A stretch of 64,000 nucleotides of DNA from Cryptomeria japonica (lineage: Eukaryota; Streptophyta; Pinopsida; Cupressales; Cupressaceae). The notes under the pieces were generated by a model that was given only the letters and a program-made list of their open reading frames with translations, did not search any database and had not been told where the DNA came from. The stretch is from positions 648,056,468-648,120,467 of the forward strand of contig NC_081409.1 in the NCBI RefSeq assembly GCF_030272615.1. The letters are read 5' to 3'. Shown in pieces: positions 58,505 to 64,000 of the stretch. The position numbers and the translations under genes are program-made. Position 1 is the first letter of the stretch. Each line of letters starts with the position of its first letter.

Positions 58505-59825
58505 AATGTAAGAGAAAGTTTGTGTGTCTTAGGATTGACCCAAGATAGAGAGGCATGAATATCTTGATACACAATGTATGGATATAGATTGGTGTAATGA
58601 TAGGCATAGTGAAGACCAATAATGAAAAATACATATGAAAATATGTAAAGAGGGGTGAGATGTAGGGAAATATGATAAGTTAGAACGAAATAAGGATAAT
58701 AGTATGAGCCCAACTTTGTATATAAGCATGATTTATATTTCAATATGTAATTACATTAAGATACTCCGTCAAAATGATCCTAAAATATAATGAAAATTGA
58801 TATTGGTGCTAAATTTCACCATTGTATTTTTCACAAATTTTAGGGGAATGCGAGTCTCTAAATGAATAGTATGTCAAAGTATATGAACTCTCACAACAAT
58901 ACATAAAATATAAATGCTAAAAATAAAAAAGATATGGAGTTTAGATGTAATGTAATAGATCCAACTTGAACTCTTTATGTCTTCTTCCTAGGCGTACATG
59001 CTCTAAAAGAACTAGAAATATAAATAAATTATATATAATGATTAGCTTTTATTATGCAAATACAAATAAATACAATCACAAGTTGATTTTATTATTTAAG
59101 AATTATACATTACATATTACTAAAAGAAGAAATATAACATCAAGACATAAAGGTAAGATGATTCACACAACATATTGGAAAGAGAAAAGATGTAAAATAA
59201 TAGTCTTATTAATTAAAAGGTCTAAGCTTATTTACAACAATAGGAAGTACAAAAATTGTAAGTTCTCTTATAGAGAAATTAAATAGGAACCCCTTACAAA
59301 AGATTCACGAGTTGCATTACCAATTTGTGTAATGGTAGAGACAATATAGAAGAAGTTAATGTAGGAAAAAAATGTACCATCACGAGTATCAATACTTACG
59401 TCTGCATTTGGTTTTGAGGAGCCATATGTCCAATAACTTTTGCACAAGTAGTTATTGCCATAGCGTTTTCAACAACTATGCTAGTTATGATATGTAGAAT
59501 ATCCACATCATGTAAGTCACCTTGTATCATTTTCCTTAGTCTCTCAATAAGAAGGACAACCTATCCAAGAAAGTGTTTTGTAATCATAAATTTTTGAAAG
59601 TCTTCTCATTATTTGTCTAGGTTCTTTAATTGTTTATTAGAAAATTGAATTGTAGGGTCATCCTCATCTTGAGAATCATGAGGGAATTTATTTTTACATA
59701 AATTAGGCCACATATGTGTTGGATTAAGGGATAATTCCTCTCCTGAGTTTCTTGAGGAGCCATATATCCAAGAACTTCTACACAAGTAACTACCATCTTA
59801 GTGTTCTCATCCACTATGTGAGCTA
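58505..59825. other. Presumed intron sequence with a duplicated unknown coding-like segment (minus)
   Basis: Mostly AT-rich. On the minus strand two related segments occur about 340 nt apart: 59750-59826 reads HIVDENTKMVVTCVEVLG then YMAPQ, and 59404-59545 reads SIVVENAMAITTCAKVIG then HMAPQ. The second ends in GCAGAC|GTAAGT, a good splice donor. I do not recognise the family. It could be a fragment of a captured or older gene. The copia solo LTR at 59826 cuts the first segment. Confidence 0.4.
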
Positions 59826-60900
59826 TGTTAGGACCCAAAGGCAACTGAGAGAGGGGGGAGGGGGTGAATCAGTTGTCTATTAATTTCAACCCAAATATAC
59901 TTTAACCAAACTTAGTGCATAATACCAATAAACCAAGCTTAATGTCGGTAGACAGTTTAGCAGTTAATAATAGTACTGGTAAAGTTTAATGCAAGAAACA
60001 AAAGACAAATAACATCCACAACACATAACATAGTTATTTGTACGTGGAAACCTTGTAAGGGGAAAAACCACGGTGGGAAACCTTACCCACAATTAGATGA
60101 TACTACTACAGATAGTATGTGTGTACAAATAGGGTCTGCACATGTAGAAAGGCCAACTACCTGGAGCTCACTGCTCAATCACAAAATGGGAGTCACACTG
60201 ACTACAATTGGATGGTTAAATCCAATGATAATGTACTGCTCAAAATAGCATCTTCATATGCTGGATTCAGTACCGGTTAAGCTCTGATTGTCTTCCTCAT
60301 ACCTTTCTTGGATCTTCAAATGATGTCTGCGTGTATAGCTCTGCTTATATTCGCATATACCTTATTACAATCCTTTTTCCACACTCCTCTACATAATCTC
60401 ATAAATGAGATCTTACATATATACCAACACCTAAGACCAAATGTGTAGGTCGGCTCACTAAGAATATTACAATTAAATCAATTACAAATGAGTCAATATG
60501 CGATGCATGATGTCCACTCAATGTATTTACAATAACAACCAATCAATTAAACATCTTCATAACGTGTCGTGCTGATCTGGAATAGATAATGCTTGCCGGT
60601 CCATAACCTAGACCTGTTTGCCAGTAACAACAAATATGTAAAATTGATTGTACCAATAATCAAATCACAAAAACCAAGTGTCCAAACAATATCTTCGACA
60701 TAACCAAGTAATCTCCAGATGATAACAGATCATCCTCAGTGCCGGTGAACAATATAACCTGCTGGTGAACCAGATACTGGTGACTGTGCATAAGTCATTG
60801 AACATGTCGGTGAACATAACCAAAGATCTCCACAAGGATAAGTGTTGACAAGTGTTGACATCAATGACAAAACCAATGCAACACATCCATAATACTAACA
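59826..60900 (-). mobile_element. Copia solo LTR, copia A family
   Basis: 1075 nt. The plus strand starts TGTTAGGACCC and ends AATACTAACA. Flanks AGCTA (59821-59825) and AGATA (60901-60905) differ by one base. Collinear with 18526-19574, including the stem-rich motif (60044-60090). Confidence 0.87.

Positions 60901-60901
<1 letters not shown>

Positions 60902-60938
<37 letters not shown>
60902..60938. repeat. (TA)n microsatellite
   Basis: GATATATA... about 17 TA units directly after the solo LTR. Confidence 0.95.
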
Positions 60939-60939
<1 letters not shown>

Positions 60940-61420
60940 AGGAATGTCCTCTCTAGCCTATAAACATAGTCACAAGGTTATGTGGATTCCAAAATAAATA
61001 TAAAATTGACACATATAAAGTTCTATTTAAAACTACTAAAGAATCACTCCTAATTTATGAAGTCAAAATGTACTTATTCCTAATTATCACTTACCTATAT
61101 TCTAATAGGTTTCTAACTCTTAAATAAGGAGTAGTATTATATGTTTTTTTATTCTACTTGTTTTACTTAACAAAGTGGTTTGATCTATACTTGGTCCACG
61201 TCTTAAGGAGATTGGGTGTACCACCTGTGCATGGTGGTCAACCCTAGTCACCTAGTGGTTATTACTTTGATTTTCCTTCTCACTATTGTGCGGTGTTTTA
61301 TGCATACTTTTAGCATTCCAATACTAATTCGATATAAATATAAATAAATATATTAATATTTATATTTATATTTTAATATGTTGATTAAATATTGTTTTTT
61401 TGGTATATATATATATGTGT
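60939..61420. other. Presumed intron sequence, nothing recognised
   Basis: AT-rich, ending in a short (TA)n tract at about 61403-61416. No frame, LTR end or RNA gene seen. Confidence 0.4.
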
Positions 61421-61826
61421 TCACCCCATAGTGCAGTGGTATTTCTGCAATTCTCCTTCAATGGAGGTCATGAGTTCGATGCACGGGGCTTGGCCTCTCT
61501 CCAGCCCGCCGTTCCACACCGCCTGTCACTGCATCGGTTTGCTGACTTGGCAAACAACCAGATAGAAGTCTGGTTTGGTCGGATAGGTAGTTCACTATTG
61601 GTGCACGCTAATGAGTGATTGGTAAATTTGGAGTGTGCTATTGGTCTCCCCGATGGTTGTGGTCAATTGTTCTCTGTTCGTTGACTAGAGAATTGACAGC
61701 TCTGCTCTCAAGTTGTGTAGGGTGCTTCAAAGAGGATGCTTTGGCCCTCGATATAGATATGAGGTCCTCCTTGTGATCTAACTAGTTCATAGCTCCAGTC
61801 AAAAAGCGCTTGCCCAAAAAAAAAAA

Positions 61827-61828
<2 letters not shown>
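61421..61828 (+). mobile_element. tRNA-derived SINE with poly(A) tail
   Basis: About 408 nt. The tRNA-like head has an A-box-like TAGTGCAGTGG (61429-61439) and a B-box-like GAGTTCGATGC (61472-61482), about 40 nt apart, as in RNA polymerase III promoters. A non-tRNA body follows and a run of 13 A (61816-61828) ends it. The target duplication cannot be read because TA repeats lie on both sides. It has no internal duplication and no coding frame worth calling. Confidence 0.7.

Positions 61829-61906
<78 letters not shown>
61829..61906. repeat. (TA)n microsatellite after the SINE
   Basis: About 36 TA units between the SINE tail and the hAT-like element. Confidence 0.95.
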
Positions 61907-61910
<4 letters not shown>

Positions 61911-62709
61911 CAAAGTTCCCAGACTCGGACTCGGCTCTGACTTGGCAAGGTTGACTCGGCAAAATAAGAAAACCCTTGAAATTTAGAAATTTTTAACGAT
62001 TTCAAACTTGTTTCATACACCCATTATTGAATTAAGCTTAAAGACACTATAATATCATCAAATAGAAGCTAATTTGATCACATACATAAACATACATCCA
62101 TCACGTGCGTAGAAATGTAAATTGTAGCTGAAGGAATTAAAAAACATAGATATATAGAGTTATAAGTGTTGTCCAATGTATATAAAATCCATGACTTCAA
62201 ATGTTCCCAAACATATATGTAACTATAAAGTGTAAACAAAAACAAGTCTATGGCTCAGGCTCAGGCTCAGCCTCGTCTATCTACCTCCTAGAAAGGTGTC
62301 TAAGGTAGGTCCTGGATGACTAAGTAGCCATAGTCTCTGCCTCTGATGTGCCAGTCTGAATAGCCATAGGTGTTGTGCCTGATCGTGCTCTATCCCCCTC
62401 CTCTACCATAGCCACAGCCACAGCCTCAACCTCTCTATCTGCCTGGCCAATCCCTTTTAGGGTTATAAGAAAGGGAAATGGCAAAAAAAATCAATAAAAA
62501 ATGTTATGTTTTTTTTGTTTTTTTTACTGCACTTTTTTAAGTGACTCCGGTCGGGTCACGACCCTTAGACTCAGCAAGTTAGGGAGTGACTCGGCGAGTC
62601 AGGCGAGTCACGTCCCCTGACCCATCTGAGCCCAGGTCAGGGTCACCGTGACCCGACAGGGGTCACCCGGCTTGCTGACTCGCGTGACTCGCCGTGAGTC
62701 ACGGAACTG
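61911..62709. mobile_element. Non-autonomous hAT-like DNA transposon, TSD ATATTTGT
   Basis: 799 nt bounded by a perfect 8-bp duplication ATATTTGT (61903-61910 and 62710-62717), the hAT superfamily length. Ends: CAAAGTTCC on the left against the inverse CAGTTCC on the right. Both subterminal regions are crowded with GACTCGG/GAGTCA motifs in both orientations (61925-61965, 62525-62705), as expected for transposase binding. The middle contains a purine/pyrimidine-biased stretch (62250-62460) but no transposase. Confidence 0.8.
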
Positions 62710-62717
62710 ATATTTGT

Positions 62718-63212
62718 AGACACATAAAATTATCCTCATACTGTATTAGAGTTCTTCTATTAATTAAAGGGATTTTATTATTTGTTTTATTAATTCATTA
62801 ATATTTTCTCTATTTAATTCATAAATTCACCTAATTCATTAAACTCCTTCTACATACCATTCTTAAATGAATTTCTAAACTTCACCACATCACACACTCA
62901 TTTCATTTATCCCTTGTCACCCTCTCCCATTGCATCCACTTGACAAATATGGGATAAACCATTTTTTACCTCCATACCACTTGATAATCCTACATCCTTC
63001 CCAAGCTTGGATCCACCCATGGACATGCCTATAAGTAAATTTATCATCTCCATTCCGAGCATCTCCTGCTTCTTGAAATTGAAATGTCGTAATGTCTTTT
63101 TTAAATATCTTTTACACAGTTCTTGAGAAATCACAGGTATTTCTTTATCATTTCAATCAAACATCTCTGTTCTCCATAACTTCTTGTGTAATAGTGCTAA
63201 AATCTGAGAGCA
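62718..63212. other. Presumed intron sequence, nothing recognised
   Basis: AT-rich unique-looking DNA. A 75-codon minus-strand frame (62907-63134) has no recognisable motif. Confidence 0.4.
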
Positions 63213-64000
63213 CCAAAATGTGTAATAGCCAAACTAATATATTAAATGTATCCGTTCATCGATAAATATATAGATATGTTCATACATTAATTTAACCCAT
63301 CTTAAATATTCAATAACCCATTCCAAATCAACAAAAACTAATGCAACCATAATCGGTAAAACCCTCCAAAAGAGTCAACCGACTAATGCAACAAGAGCGA
63401 CACAACGAAGACAACAAGGAAACATAACAAGATTGCATAAACATATCATATTATTGCTTTAGAACTTCCGACAATCATCATATTATCATCAAAGAACATC
63501 CGGTAATTAACCAGTTACATGCAAGCCATCAGCCAGATACAATCCAATCCGGGATTCTATGAATCAACCAGATTACAATATGCAAATATCAATTCTTATT
63601 CTCAATTCTACCTCCTCTGCCCCTCCAAATGATTACATAATAACATATCTATACCCACAGGAATACATTTGGGTCGGCCTCATAAGATTACATTCACCAA
63701 TGCAAGAAAATGAAATGTGTAATTAGGTAGGCCCTAAGAATTAAATAAATCTCTCCGAAAAATAACAACCAAGTGATGCGGTTCAGTAGGAAGGTTAGAA
63801 ACATGATGAAGAACATTGGACAAGACCCAAAATAGATCCGCATGCTAAGAATAATGTCGGTAATGAAGGAAAACCAATCAGTAAGCACAAGAACTGTCCC
63901 GAAACCGAGAAACAGTCAACTGGAAGCGATCACTGACCGGAAAAGAACCCAAATGAATTGAAGATCTGAAATCAATCACATGAAACCATCTAGCAACCAA
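63213..64000. repeat. Possible LTR, running off the right edge
   Basis: From about 63221 the sequence begins TGTAATAGCC and has an LTR-like composition. It includes GTCGGCCTCATAAGATTACA near 63673, similar to a stretch in the copia A LTRs. The stem-rich motif, a second end and a TSD are not visible, so this is a weak call. Confidence 0.3.

Noticed and set aside
61429-61482. tRNA gene
   Set aside because: Boxes A and B are present, but no acceptor stem or anticodon arm folds, and a long body with poly(A) follows, so it is a SINE head.
61708-61962. Minus-strand frame with repeated Ile-Tyr
   Set aside because: It is a translation of the (TA)n microsatellite.

Overview
This is non-coding-rich nuclear DNA from a plant with a very large genome. 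The repeats (long-LTR Ty3/gypsy and Ty1/copia elements nested inside one another, tRNA-iMet primer sites, a decayed LINE, a tRNA-headed SINE, a non-autonomous hAT element) plus one MIKC-type MADS-box first exon fit a conifer or other gymnosperm. That is an inference and no species can be named. No intact transposon gene is present: every gag-pol carries stops, frameshifts or deletions.

Positions 1-52575 are one nest, resolved by target-site duplications (TSDs). The oldest layer (AC) is a minus-strand gypsy element with LTRs of about 4 kb: LTR 'A' 50790-52575, a gag-only interior, and LTR 'C' split into 19575-19879, 33461-34841 and 44395-45368. Into LTR C went copia A (minus, 1-19574, right part only), gypsy L (plus, 19880-33460) and a copia solo LTR (minus, 34842-44394). 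A 3.85-kb gypsy solo LTR (45514-49367, TSD CCGAG) sits in the AC interior. Copia A holds a short non-autonomous LTR element (134-3537, TSD AAACC) in its 3' LTR and a chromodomain gypsy G1 (6060-16206, TSD AATAA) in its pol gene. Gypsy L holds copia B (20122-26926) and a copia solo LTR (30049-31232). The solo LTR at 34842-44394 holds copia C (35287-43951, TSD ACTAC), whose gag holds a solo LTR of the non-autonomous family (37018-38087, TSD ATATG).

A 5'-truncated LINE (52576-about 54115) separates the nest from the only likely host gene. This is a plus-strand MADS-box exon at 54683-54864, closest to the AGL12/XAL1 group, ending in a clean splice donor. No later exon is visible, so its first intron probably runs past the window end (more than 9.1 kb). 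That presumed intron holds a solo LTR of the non-autonomous family (57274-58499, TSD GCACC), a copia solo LTR (59826-60900), a SINE (61421-61828), a hAT-like element with a perfect 8-bp TSD (61911-62709) and two (TA)n tracts.

Notable observations: the RT core of G1 has been replaced by a 640-bp piece of its own LTR; stop codons across all elements are mostly CAG-to-TAG, as expected from deamination of methylated CHG sites; the non-autonomous family carries a palindromic minisatellite in its LTR and tandem hairpins in an 850-bp non-coding interior; and eight copia LTRs share one short stem-rich motif.
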